DNA of 64,000 nt from Ceratotherium simum simum (Eukaryota; Chordata; Mammalia; Perissodactyla; Rhinocerotidae): positions 8,630,666 through 8,694,665 of the forward strand of contig NW_004454210.1 of the NCBI RefSeq assembly GCF_000283155.1, read 5' to 3'. Both the position numbers and the translations under genes were made by a program. The notes under the pieces are model-generated. The model was not told the origin of the DNA. It ran no database searches and saw nothing but the letters and a program-made list of their open reading frames with translations. This document shows, in pieces, positions 45,979-57,249 of this stretch. Each line of letters begins with the position of its first letter. Position 1 is the stretch's first letter.

Positions 45979-48055
45979 AAGCTTTTCTTTCTTTTGGAGA
46001 GGTGGGAACAGCAGGAATTTTTTGCTATTCTGCAGTTTATCACATTCAAACTATTGTCACTGTCTAAGTCGTATCACGATAGCTGAGTCACTGCTAATAT
46101 TCTGAAACACTTTTTTTCAAATATGATTTAATTTAGAGTTTGGAAAACATCCTCAAAAAGACATAATATTGAATAGTTCATCTGCAATCATAGGTAAAGA
46201 TCATCTCTTAGTAAAAGGAATATATTTTATCTTACATCGTTTCACTGACATGGATCATTCAAACTTACCTAGCTATATAAGTAGTTTCACTTTGTAAGAA
46301 TAAATGTTGAAATCATATTTAATACATTACAGAGAAGAATTTATAGCTAATACAATTTTTAAGACTAATAACTACAAATTTTCAGAATTGTAATTATTGA
46401 TAAGATTAAATGCTATGAGGAAATCTCATTGCTGTGCTAACATTCCAGTTGTAATACAGAAGAATGATCAAGAGCACTGAGGCCAGCAATAACTGTGATG
46501 ACTTGGGAAGTGGCAGTGAAGGAGTGAGCTCACCCTCCTGGGTCCATCTGGGCACTGGAAAGGTGTGCACAGCACACGGTTTCATCCAGGAGGCAGTGGC
46601 TCCATGGTGAAGGGTCTGGAAAGACAAAACATCAGGAGGATGCAGGGCCTTGTGCTCCTGTGCAGCACTAGTGCTCTCGGGCCACTAGGCCTCCATGCAG
46701 CAGGAGCACCAGTGCATGCAGTGCTGCCATGCAGCAAGAGCACCTGGTGACCCGCAAGTTGGAGAAGCTCCAGGACCAGCCACCCAGTGCACCTGCATTG
46801 CAACAACAAATCCAAAGACTTGATGGATGCAGGGAGCAAGTGTGTGGATGAGCACATAAGCCACATCATTTCCATGATCAAAAGATAAAGGGGTCTTTCT
46901 CTCATTCATTAGGAAATGAGGATCTTTACCTGTGGCCCCCAAAGGTGGGAGAAGAAATCTACTTAAAAGATTGGGATGTTTTGTCTTTTAGGCAAAATTA
47001 AGAAATCAAGAATTGCAGCAAGTTTAAATAATATGTTAGTTGCCACTGGATACTTGGCTCCATCATACATTTTAATCGCCAGCAATAGGCTGGCAGTTTC
47101 CCCTAACCTGCCTGTGGTCTGGTGGAGTTTGAAGAGGGGTAATCTGTTTGTTGCAACCTCCCATGTACCAGGAGTACCACCACACCATTTCCATAGGCCA
47201 TAAAGGAACAACCATGAGGTCATATCTAATTTGAAGAGGAAAATATTTGGGGCGATATTTTTGTTTTCCTTAGTTTTGTTTTAATATTCAAGGGCCTGAA
47301 GTTGATTAAGATGTGGAGCTGGGAGAGAGGTGGTCGGGGTTAGAACTTTAAGAGGCTCCCAATATATGTGCCTTTCTTGTCGCCAAGACACGGCTATGCT
47401 TTTCTTGAGGTTCTTGCATATCACATCTTTCAGCCTGGACTCCATGTGACACGTGAGAGACACTCGTCCCACTGAGTTTGGGAAGCAGATGTTCCCTCTC
47501 ACGGGCTGCCATGATAGCCCCTGATGCTGTCTTCCTCTGCTCTTCTGCAGGAGAATGGTGGGAAGGACAGTGACACTCTGCCCTTGAGAGGAAAGGGGAT
47601 TTTGATTATAATATGGACCAATGTCTGGGAGTGAACACTGCAAGGTGGATTCTTGGCTGTTTAATTAGGGAGAGTTATAAAATCCTGGATTGGGGAACAA
47701 TTGTTTTTTCTCAAGCAAATGGAATGAAAGCCTAAACCTGGCATTGCTTACTTAGCCCTCTGAAACTGCAGAGCCCCAGAGAAGATGCCCTGGCAACAGT
47801 GAAGATAAGGAAGCTATGGCTCCCCCAGCGCAGTGGAGGGGCAGCACCTCCTTTACCAAATACCACTTTCTGTCCGGCCAGGGGCTTCTGGGCTGTGCCA
47901 TCTTCCTTCCCCGGTACTAGCATCATGCTGATTAGGATCTTGTTCTCTTTCTACTACCTTATTACTTAAAATGATAACACAGCTTGTATGTTTGCTGCTT
48001 CAAGGCTATGATATATTTTCCTAGTGATTGAAAAATAAGTAAGGTTTACTCCCTC
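45977..48055. other. Mostly unique sequence
   Basis: The part 46090-46400 is AT-rich. 46580-46890 holds a coding-like disabled stretch (listed as a finding). 47281-47643 has a 120-codon minus-strand frame without a recognisable domain. Confidence 0.35.
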
Positions 48056-48059
48056 CTCC

Positions 48060-48280
48060 CACAATAAAGTGCAACTAGGAATCAGACAAACCCGTATTTG
48101 AATCCCAGCCCCTCAGCTTACCTACGAGGTGGCTTTAGGCCAATTATTAACCCACCAGGGCCTTGGCTTCCTCACCAGTAAAATAAATGGGAATCACTTT
48201 GCCTACCTTCATGAGTGAGGATCAAGTCAGTTAATACAGGTAAATCACTTGGCAACTAGTAAACTCGCAACAGTTGGTGG
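48060..48280 (+). mobile_element. MIR SINE
   Basis: CCGTATTTGAATCCCAGCCC, then TTGGCTTCCTCACCAGTAAA and AGTGAGGATCAAGTCAGTTA, are in sense MIR order. Confidence 0.8.
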
Positions 48281-48569
48281 TTGTCAGAGTTCACTATTTG
48301 GATGAAGAGGATGTGGTGAGGAGTCCTCCTAGACAGACCCTGGAGAGGAGGAGCTGCAGCGAAGTGCACAGTGGGCAAGGGGCATCAAGGCAGCAGGTGC
48401 ACCTCCTGTTCCGTGGGAACTCCCAGGTACTGCCACATCAGTCCCAGTGCTGCCCCCAGCACCCTCACCGTGCCAGTAACTTGTCTGGTGAAACTGAAAA
48501 TATGTGGAGAACTTTGCAAAGGTCAACTGTGGGTAACAATCTATCCCCCTAAGAACCTCACACCACAAG

Positions 48570-48612
48570 AACACACACACACACATATGCACCCACACCC
48601 ACACAGACACTG
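48570..48612. repeat. Imperfect (CA)n repeat
   Basis: ACACACACACACACAT is followed by ACCCACACCCACACAGACAC. Confidence 0.85.
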
Positions 48613-49094
48613 ATCTGGCTTCAGAACAAACGAGAATCAAGGAGGTAGGGCAATTCTAGAACATTATTTTCCCTAGGCTAGAGCAGGATGAGAGATATTC
48701 TGAGACCTGTCCTCAGGCGAAATATTTCTAACAACCTTGATAAAATGTACAAAGCTAGGATAGGAAGTAGCAAGGTGAAAGCAGTGGTTAGATAGAAGGG
48801 TTCTCTAAGAGAAAGGACTAATTAATAGCTTTGATTGGAACTTCTTTTATATATTGATTCCTACCATCTCGCAGGTCAGCAGCTCTTTCCAGGTGATGCT
48901 AAAATGGTGAGCATACAGCAGAAGGCCCGGCAGGTGCATAGAGATAAGCTGAGGACTGTCAGTACTGCTCCCTAAAATATTTTCACCCCTGGTTTTGGGG
49001 GGCTGCTTCTCCTCAGGGTCTTTCTCACTACTTTGCTGGTAATAGCATGTAAAACACCTATGAAACAAATCCTAAATTTGGGACAAATTTATGG

Positions 49095-49325
49095 CTGAAT
49101 GAATATAGCACAGGCTTTGGGATCTTACAGAATTGGAGATCTACTTAATACCAGCCAGGAAAATTTGGCTAAGTTACCTAACCTCTCAAAGCCTTGGTTT
49201 GCTCATCTGTTAAATGGGTCTTAATCAAGCCCACTTCTCTGGGTTGTTACCAGGATCAAATGAGAAAGGTATGCAAAGCCCTTAGCACCATGCATAACAC
49301 ACAGAAAGCACTCAAGGAGTGGTAA
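49095..49325 (+). mobile_element. MIR SINE
   Basis: AAGTTACCTAACCTCTCAAAG, GGTTTGCTCATCTGTTAAATG and CTCTGGGTTGTTACCAGGAT are in sense MIR order, near full length. Confidence 0.8.
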
Positions 49326-50728
49326 AGCATTATACCATTAAGTAAAAGGAGTGATGATTCTTTAATGGTTTCTTTTAACATAGGAGTTTCTATCCCTCCC
49401 AAATACAGGAGAGCTATTTTAATAAACCAGTCATTTGTGTGATTTGTGATTACGCTGTCACACCCAAGCTTCCTGTGAAATGTTTAGTGTAATCAGCCTG
49501 AAGCCCTCAGCAAGTTCCCTGGGCCTGATCTTCAAATCCAATATCACTATGGCAAAGAACTGGAGGAGGGGAGAGAAGCACTACTGCATCAAATACACCC
49601 TCCTTCTCTTTTTCCTAAAGCCTGTTTACCCACTTCTCTTGATAACTCCTCAGTTCCCAGAGAGCAGAGACTCTTGGGAAACAGGAAGTAGCAAAACGCC
49701 TCTGAGAAAATCCCCAGATGAAGATCAGCAATAAATCTCTCCAGGCAACAGTTTGGTCAGAAGAGGGAAATTCCCCACTAGCCCTCAAAAACAGTCCCTC
49801 AAGAAAGCTTAGAGAAGGTTAATTTGGGAAATCCCCTCAGAGGCAACAGAACAGAAACGGAAATCTGCTTCTTAAGAGAAATCCAAATTGGGTAAGCCAA
49901 TTAGTGGCTGCCTGGGGAGCACTCTGTGTAAAGCCATCCTGCTGCTCCTGCCCAGTCTCCTTTTCATCCTGATCCTGAGGGTAACTCCTGAAGGGACGTA
50001 GTTGCCAGAGCCACTTGACACCCACTCTTCCCAGGCTCCCAACCCGGAGGAATTAATGCTGCAACTCCTAGGCTCTGAACATTAGCTGCTGCTACACCAA
50101 ATTCACTTCCCATTAGGACCTGCTGTAAACCCTCCGCATCCCCCTTCTCTGCTACCTTGGTAGACTATCAACTGTGGCAAACCACAGTTGTCATATTGTG
50201 AGTTTCCCTCACAGTTGTGCTGTAACAAACCCATCAGGTTTTACTGAGTTCTAATCTGAATGTGACCTTGGGGTCACATTTCTTAGCTGCTACTAAGCTC
50301 CAAGAGGCAGGGAGGAATCCTTCCCTAAGGGAAGAAAGATGTCACATAAACTTTGTCCTACAAAGGGCTTAGAATGGAATATCCACTGATGAGTTGTAAC
50401 AGAGAAAGTGTATGAACACTGTTGGAAAAAGGCCTAGGGGTAACTGTTGCCTCTATGGCTCCCTGATCTCTAGATGCAGTTGAGGCCCAGGTCAACCAGC
50501 TCTTCGAGAAGCATTCCCGTTCCCATAGGACTTCTATTGGGTATCTGTTTCATCTGTGATTTAAAATGACCATTTCAGGAAGATGACAAAAATGAGATTT
50601 TAGTAGACTAGAGAGAAAGTAGACTCCTTCATGACCACTAAAATTTCCTTTTTACAAAATTTCCTTTCCAAAATAGATATCCAGTTTTGGAAAGGGGGAG
50701 TTTTTAAAGGAATCTGTGCCCTGGGTTT
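49326..50728. other. Unique non-coding sequence
   Basis: A short perfect inverted repeat lies at 50169-50190 (CAACTGTGG, 4-base loop, CCACAGTTG). No gene is recognised. Confidence 0.4.
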
Positions 50729-50739
50729 AAAATCCTATA

Positions 50740-50968
50740 GGGACCGGCCCCGTGGCGTAGCAGTTAAGTGCGAGCACTCCACTGCTGGTGGCCCGGGTTC
50801 AGATCCCGGGCGCGCACCGATGCATTGCTTGTCAGGCTGTACTGTGGTGGCATCCCATATAAAGTGGAGGAAGATGGGCCCAGATGTTAGCCCAGGGCCA
50901 GTCTTCCTCAGCAAAAAGAAGAGGCTTGGCACGGATGTTAGCTCAGGGCTGATCTTCCTCACAAAAAA
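50740..50968 (+). mobile_element. ERE SINE
   Basis: GGGACCGGCCCCGTGGCGTA starts the head. A well-kept B box GGTTCAGATCCC, the CCAGTCTTCCTCAGC block and the GTTAGCTCAGGGCTGATC block follow, with an A tail. The perfect 11-bp duplication aaaatcctata lies at 50729-50739 and 50969-50979. Its CpG-rich head suggests one of the younger copies here. Confidence 0.97.
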
Positions 50969-50979
50969 AAAATCCTATA

Positions 50980-52555
50980 AAATATTGTGCTCTAGTAGAG
51001 TGTGTACCATTTTACATGGTCAGGACCCACCATTGTATGATTCACAATTACAGATTCCACTTTCAAATGTTTTTTAACTCCTAGAAAACAACCCTGCCAA
51101 AAATCATTTTCCTGGTACCTTCAAACAGACATGGTTCTTATTTGATTCAATTCATGTGGCTTGTGAAGATTCTTTTTCCAAAAATTGTCAAGATTCTCAG
51201 CCCCCTACTTTTCCCTATGCTTAGAATAAGCCAGAAAACTCCTTCTTGGGTCTGCATGTTTCCAAGCAATTAGAATAGCCTTTAAATTCATTCTGAATAC
51301 ACAAATAATAATTACAATAGTTACATTTAAATGACTATCCTACACTTGCATATTCTAGATAGATCGTCAACACACCCTCAAGAGGTGTTATTCCATTTTT
51401 CATTTGGGAGCCTAGGAAGTATTCAGTTCTCAGTTCCTAACAAGACCAAGGAATATTTCTAATTTCAGGGGAAATTTTTCATCTGCTCTCAGCTCTACTG
51501 TAGTTATGAATATGAAATCAATTAAATGATGATGAATGTCAGCAAAAAGCAGCCCTTTAATGCAGGCACAGATGAAACAGATTCCAACATGTCTGCGAGT
51601 AATAAATAAACTAATAAAAAAGGAAAGCATGGAGCAACTTTGATGGAAGTAAGCTGTTTGCCTTTGCCCTGGAAAGTTTATAGTGTTTTAAACAATTGTA
51701 AACATGTCAGTATACGTAGATACCGTTTCCATAGCAGCATAGCAACAATTAAGCGTTTCTCCAAACATACCCAAAAGGAAACTAAAAATAGCTTGTCTTC
51801 AATATCAAAATACACACATATACATAGTCAGACAACAGGACACAAAATGATGTGTAATTAGAAATTCTGCAGACACCAACCTTTCACAAAAGCGCATTGC
51901 AGGTAGCTTTAGAAGCCAAGTCTACTACCTTTAGAAATGGGGTAGATTCCGAAGAGTCCAGGAGAGGGGAAGGCAGATGCCGCCTTGAATTCTAAGATCA
52001 GAGGCTCGTGACCCCAAATGCTTCCAAACATGGCTTTGTCGGCTCCACCTGACGTCCCTTGTTGCCAAGGGATCCTGCATCCAACCACCTTTGGCTCCTA
52101 CCAAAGTTGAAGTTGGGTGTATGATACATACTATTATCTCCATTTACTGCAGTATTCAGTCATCTTCTTAAGTTTTCTAGGCAATTTATTTCATCCTCCC
52201 AATAGAGATTGAACAGTAGTTGCATTTTTTAAAATAATGTAAAACCAAATGTCACACTTTCCCAGTGAACTCACTTTAGTTGACACACAGTGACAGAAAT
52301 GGTGATACCAACATGAAGACAGAGTGTCAGTACATTTTTTGGACCTTCGCTGTTCACACTTTTTATTTAAATCCAAGAATTACAAGTATTTCAAAAACAT
52401 CATCTAGTGGGAAATATTATTACTAGGGTATATACAATTTATCATCCAAACTGGGACACTTTTGAGAGTGAAAGGGGGTGCTATTTATAATTACATTGGG
52501 AAAACAGTTGTAAACCAAGACTGCACCAGGCAGGCCAGCTGAATGGTCACACAAT
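50980..52555. other. Unique AT-rich non-coding sequence
   Basis: No repeat or gene is recognised. Confidence 0.4.
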
Positions 52556-52559
52556 ATCA

Positions 52560-52680
52560 CACACAAGAGTATAAGCATCTTGAGGGCAGGCATGATGTTT
52601 TATTTATTTTTGTATCTTCAGCACCTATTGCAATCCTTTATACTTAGAAAGAATTCAAAAAATCCTTCTTAAGTGAATCT
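52560..52680 (+). mobile_element. L2 3'-end fragment
   Basis: AAGCATCTTGAGGGCAGGCA, TTTTTGTATCTTCAGCACCT and a diverged AATTCAAAAAATCCTTC terminus follow the L2 3' end in sense orientation. Confidence 0.65.
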
Positions 52681-52827
52681 AATTTTATAATTAGATTATG
52701 TTTTCATAAAACTTTTAAAAGAATTTTTATATGTAATACTAAGCTGAGCATATTTCTTTTTTTCAGTCCACAGTCCATGTGTTGGGGTTAAATAAAATCC
52801 CACATAGCTCTACAGGGTGAGTCTTAC

Positions 52828-52849
52828 TTCTTCATCATCTGGTCGTCTC
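52828..52849 (-). other. Candidate microexon or terminal exon
   Basis: On the minus strand TTATCTTCTTTACTTTAAAG precedes GAGACGACCAGATGATGAAG. A donor-like GAA/GTAAGA would make a 22-base microexon. Without that donor, two of three frames run on to early stops (DDQMMKK and RRPDDEEVRLTL). The acceptor has a good pyrimidine tract. No partner exon can be assigned. Confidence 0.12.
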
Positions 52850-53032
52850 CTTTAAAGTAAAGAAGATAAAAATGGAAAAGTAAAATATATCTATGAGTCA
52901 TAAAAAAAATAATCCTTTCAGTCTGGGGTGGTTTACAAAAGCATTAAAGAAGGGTTAGAGTATGAATTAAGATAAGAAGCAATTTCATAATCTCTATGAT
53001 GGTTATTATCCTGGTTTCATTTTCTCCACCAG

Positions 53033-53174
53033 GAATGTCGGCCCCTGGAGAGAAATGCCAAACAAGTATAACAAATACCTAGTGAGTACACTCCGACTGG
53101 GAAGAATGCTATTTGTCTTTCATGATGAGGACTTAAGAAGAGTACTAGCCATTGGTGAACTCCCAGGAGTGAAG
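53033..53174 (+). other. Candidate internal coding exon
   Basis: TTTCATTTTCTCCACCAG precedes the segment and GTGAAG/GTAAGAG follows it, both close to consensus. One of three frames is open through all 142 bases. It has one leading base and then 47 codons, including the string RMLFVFHDEDLRRVLAIGEL. It would enter at phase 2 and leave at phase 0. I do not recognise the protein. The other two frames are closed by stops, which mildly favours coding, but one open frame of 47 codons is not rare. Confidence 0.22.
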
Positions 53175-53384
53175 GTAAGAGCCTCTTCCCTTTCTGCCTT
53201 AATCTCCCAGGAGCACAGGAAGTGCCTTATGCAAGTCACTTTCCCATTTGATGGACTGCCAGTTCTTGGTTTATAAAATGCATCAAGGAATTGCCATGGG
53301 AAGTAATCATTACATTCAAGAGAACCACTTAGCAATCCTCCTATGAAAAGCACTATAAATCTCCCTACCCCTCTGTTGAGAGGC

Positions 53385-53635
53385 AGCAGAGTTCAGGAGG
53401 CCGCGTGGTCTGTGTTTAGGATCTCAAGATCCAACTCTACAGTCATGCTGTTCGTTTGCGTTTGCAAGCCAGATTACCATACAGGATGTTGCCTAAACTT
53501 TCTGGGCCCCAACTTCTTCATCTTTCAAAGAGGGAAAATAATAATTGTACTTCCTTAAAGGGTTGTTCGTGAGGATTAAATGATATTCATGTAAAACACC
53601 TAGAACATGAATGTGAGCTATTATTCTTATCCACC
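53385..53635 (+). mobile_element. MIR SINE
   Basis: GTCTGTGTTTAGGATCTCAAG, CAACTTCTTCATCTTTCAAAG, GGGTTGTTCGTGAGGATTAA and AACACCTAGAACATGAATG follow sense MIR. Confidence 0.75.
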
Positions 53636-53823
53636 TCTATGTTTCTTTGGGCATTTGGCAAGAGTACTATGGGAAAATAAAAATTTTAATTGAAGGCAAA
53701 AATTATGCTTTCATGTTTCCAATCCAGATCGACACAAATGTGTGTACCCAATGCTGGAAGGAATCTGCTAGGCCTAGACCACTTAAAGACGATGCACATC
53801 CTACTCTCATCTCTCTTTACGTT

Positions 53824-53842
53824 TTATTATTATTATTATTCA
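53824..53842. repeat. (TTA)n microsatellite
   Basis: About six TTA/ATT units in a row (TTATTATTATTATTATT). Confidence 0.85.
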
Positions 53843-54780
53843 TTAAATTTCATCAAATCCAAGCCAGCTTGTGTGCTGAGCCATAACTAGCCACTCCATT
53901 TCAGGGAAAGCTGAAAGCCTGCACCAAAAGAATGATATCTCTTCTTTAATATCTAATTTAGAGGCTAGGAAAGCTCCAGAGAAGTGAGATTCTTTACGGA
54001 ATTATGTAAGGCTTTATATTTAATGAATTTCTGGAGTCTGAGGGGAGGGGGGATAGGAAATGGGCCATTTATAAATGTCAAAGCGTGTTGTTATCTATGG
54101 AGAGTGTGCCAGTTGGTTAAATAGAGCCAAATTCTGTTCAGTTTGATAGTTACTGAATTTGACATTCATAGAGGTTCTTTTTTAATTCTTGGAATAAGAA
54201 ATCCACAAACTCATTAAATTATGAAATGTTTCAACCCCATTATCCTAATATAATTACCCCATGGACTACATCGCCACAGGAGGTCTTTGGAACAGCTCCT
54301 GATGTTTAGAGAAGCTCAACAACAGGGATTCAATTCATATAAAAGCCACCACAGTGTGGTTTTAAAAAAATGAAGCACCTGATTTAGAGTCATAGTTAAT
54401 GATTCTAACGAGAGATATTGTTACTCACACCCAACACAGAGTCTTCTATCCAACAAATCTACACTGGCATTGAAAGTGAAGAAGGGCAAAGGAAACCTGT
54501 TTAAGAATATTTTGGGGGCAGGAGAATTGGCCACAACATCTGTCTATTTCTTTTGAGTAATAATGGCAATAATTCATCTATCTAGCGTATTACCATTCAT
54601 TCCTTAGCTACATCAAAGGAAATCTAATTATTTCCCACAAAATAGGAGTTTCTAATGAAACTTTTATTATTCAATGCATTTAGTAACAATAAAGTTCTAA
54701 AAAGCACTTATATTTTTCTTAGAGTCTTTAAAAACCCTGACTTCTTCAAGTCCCACCTGAAATGTTGATGTGCTAATGAA
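53843..54780. other. Unique non-coding sequence
   Basis: AT-rich, with no repeat or gene recognised. Confidence 0.4.
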
Positions 54781-54784
54781 TGGA

Positions 54785-54890
54785 ACAAGCATGGTGGAGT
54801 GCAAGTACTTGGAACTGGGAGTTAGAGAAATAGCTGTCACAGTTCTGTGACTTACTAGTTATGAACTTGGGCAAGTCATTTGTCAGTGAA
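54785..54890 (+). mobile_element. MIR 5'-half fragment
   Basis: AACTGGGAGTTAGAGAAATAG, TGTGACTTACTAGTTATGAA and TTGGGCAAGTCATTTGTC match the MIR 5' half in sense orientation. Confidence 0.6.
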
Positions 54891-54894
54891 ATGT

Positions 54895-55410
54895 TGGACA
54901 ACAGGAAATTCACATGGTCTCAAAATATCACCCCACAAAGTACTTCTTAATTACAAACGGAGAAAGATACCGATATAATGGAGAAATCCATCAGACACCA
55001 CCTTAATCTAATGATCAAACTTGACATTGCCAATAATGGGCAAACTGACATGATATGACCCCATTCCATGCCCATAGCTGACATCATCAATGGTTCTCAG
55101 CACGGTTTCCCATGAAGTCAGGGCACAGCCTCAGAATCTTTCTCAAGACTGATGACATCACCATGGAGAAGGAGTTTGAGAAGCTAAACATGATGCTGAT
55201 GCCGTCCCACTTGCAAGTAATGGACACAGCATAAAGTGGTGCTACTTCTACAGTAAGGGGACCTCCAGGACATCTGGTGGCTCTGAGGTCCTCGCTAGAG
55301 GAGGGATTGAAAATCCTAGGGCCTTGCAGATGGGACAGTCAAAATGGCTTTACTGACTGAGGAGAAAATAAATCGTGTGTGTGTTTGTTTAACCCAAAAG
55401 AAAACAAAAA
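54895..55410 (+). other. Possible decayed retrocopy or unnamed repeat
   Basis: The segment ends with an AATAAA at 55366-55371 and an A-rich AAAAGAAAACAAAAAAATG tail. AAATGTTG occurs near both ends (about 54889 and 55410). A short open piece about 55142-55233 ends in a stop after MEKEFEKLNMMLMPSHLQVM. This is the shape of a processed copy, but I cannot name a parent gene, and the 8-base match could be chance. Confidence 0.2.
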
Positions 55411-55654
55411 AATGTTGTTACCAATTGGTCAGGGCTGCCAAGTGAGATACAACCTATTTACTATCACAGATTATTTGTGGTAACTGATACCATTTCAAGG
55501 CCACTTTGCTGATTAGGGTCACACTCCCATATCCTATAGAAAGAAAATTTGCTGTGGGAAAAGTGGGCTCTGCCCAGTTTACTCAGTCGTCAAAACTGGC
55601 CTCAAAAATTAAAGCTTATTCCTTTGGATACTTCCCATGGCAAATGGACATCCT

Positions 55655-55965
55655 TTAATGGTAAATTGTGCTTAGATGTCACCTTTCCCATCTAACATGC
55701 TGGTTTCTTGTTATTTCTCTAGCTCAGCTCCCTATCTATTTCCTTTATACTACTTATCCCAACTGGCAAGTATTTGTTTTAATTTGTTTGTTAGCGTGTT
55801 GTCATGGGGGTGGTTTTGGTCTGTCTTTCCAATTACGACATCCGCTCCAACAGAGCAGGGACTGTTTCTGTCTTGTGCATCACTGAATCCTCAGCTTCTA
55901 ACACACAGCCTGATACACATTTATTCAATGGCTATTTATTGAGTAAATGAATCAACAGATGAATG
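55655..55965 (+). mobile_element. L2 3' fragment
   Basis: AGATGTCACCTTTCCCATCT, CAACAGAGCAGGGACTGTTT and GGCTATTTATTGAGTAAATGA follow the L2 3'-UTR in sense orientation, followed by a T-run at 55979-55996. Confidence 0.75.
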
Positions 55966-56254
55966 AATAAATGAATAGTTTTTTTTTTTTTTTTTTAATA
56001 TTCCAGGTTATTTGGAGTTAAGTCTATGGGGGAGAAAAGTAAATAATCAACCTTCTGTGTCATGGCTAAAAATTGAGGTGAAATGCTATGTGGTTCACAA
56101 ATCCTAACCCTGGTTCTAAAGGCAATTCTAAAATAAAAAGCCCCAAAATGGTTTGAGCAACGGTGTCTTTGCTAGGATAAGTGTATGTCTACCAATATGA
56201 CTTTTTGAAGAATAATATTAATTTGAATGTATGAATTGTCATTTTTTTTTAGTT

Positions 56255-56611
56255 GTGTCATTTTTTTAAAGAAAGTTTTATTCATTGTCTCTGAGTCCCA
56301 CATACCTTGAATATCTTACATAACACGTGGAGAGGAATGTTCTCACTACAACCCTTAACTTCAGAAAACTCTCTGGTTGTCAGCTGAAGCCCATGAACAA
56401 AGTGTTCTTTCAGGGGAGAGCAGGACCACAGCTGAATAGCAGATCAGATTAACCGATGCCACCATAGCCATAATGACATCCTTAGAAACATGAGTCCTCA
56501 CTGAGAGAACAAATATCAATATTTAGTTGCTCATATCCCTTCCAGGCGGTCCATCACTTTTACAGTCTCCTCTTCTGCCGTTTCCCTCACCTCTAACTCC
56601 AGTTTGCTCTT
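56255..56611 (-). CDS. Candidate terminal exon of an unidentified gene
   Basis: On the minus strand CTGACCTTTCTATTTTTCC leads to AG at 56612-56613. The following segment opens in phase 0 for 26 codons and stops at TGA (56531-56533). The peptide starts KSKLELEVRETAEEET and ends VMDRLEGI, a charged, helix-like tail such as a coiled-coil protein might have. A canonical AATAAA lies at 56277-56282 with room for cleavage near 56255, giving a 3'-UTR of about 275 bases free of recognised repeats. An internal GAG/GTGAGG could act as a donor. A second, phase-1 frame is also open to a nearby stop. I do not recognise the gene. The coding part is 56531-56611. Confidence 0.35.
56277..56282 (-). terminator. 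Polyadenylation signal AATAAA
   Basis: The plus strand reads TTTATT. On the minus strand this is AATAAA, placed 249 bases beyond the stop of the candidate terminal exon. Confidence 0.4.
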
Positions 56612-57245
56612 CTGGAAAAATAGAAAGGTCAGATTAGAAACAAGAGTAATACAAATGTAAAAGCACTTTCAACAAAACATAAAGTTTGAATCACAATACT
56701 TGTTCTTTGTTAACACCAAGGTTTGGCTTTTTTTTTTTTTTTTAATAAATCTTTTGCTTCTGTATTTTCAAAGTATCAATATATTTTTGTTATAAACCAG
56801 ATGAACTTTACTGTTTATCAACTACCTTTCAGGTAAAAGAAAGAAGCAAAAGTTATTACCTAATTATTTTATATCCATTTTATTCACTGAAATCTGCAAT
56901 ACTAAGCATTGCACAGCTTAACTCTTGGCCTCAACCACTCCCAGATATAGACTTGACATACTGCTGCTAAGGTTTCAGCTTTACACAATACACCAACCTC
57001 CTAACTTTCACACATTTAATTTAATTTTTTAATAACACAAAGAAGAAATTAAGAATAGTTTTGGAATAATAAAGTTTAAACTGCAAACCAAAATATTTTG
57101 GGTTTGGGGCTGATGGCGTAGTTTGGGAGTGCTGCTGGTGGTCAGTGTAACATGAAGTAGTACCACATGCAGTGAGGAGCTAAGCCTGGTCCTGGTTACC
57201 GTCCACCTTTCCCGTTTAGAATATGTTAAATGGTTCTGAGACTCA
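56612..57245. other. Unique non-coding sequence
   Basis: A T-run lies at 56729-56743. No repeat or gene is recognised. Confidence 0.4.
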
Positions 57246-57249
57246 ATTT

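Noticed and set aside
47281..47643. 120-codon minus-strand open frame with an acceptor-like tract nearby
   Set aside because: No homology is recognised, and the acceptor-like CTCTTCTGCAG is on the opposite strand.
50631..51077. 148-codon plus-strand open frame
   Set aside because: Most of it is translation of the ERE SINE at 50740-50968. The SGLIFLTKKK-type strings recur in every ERE copy.
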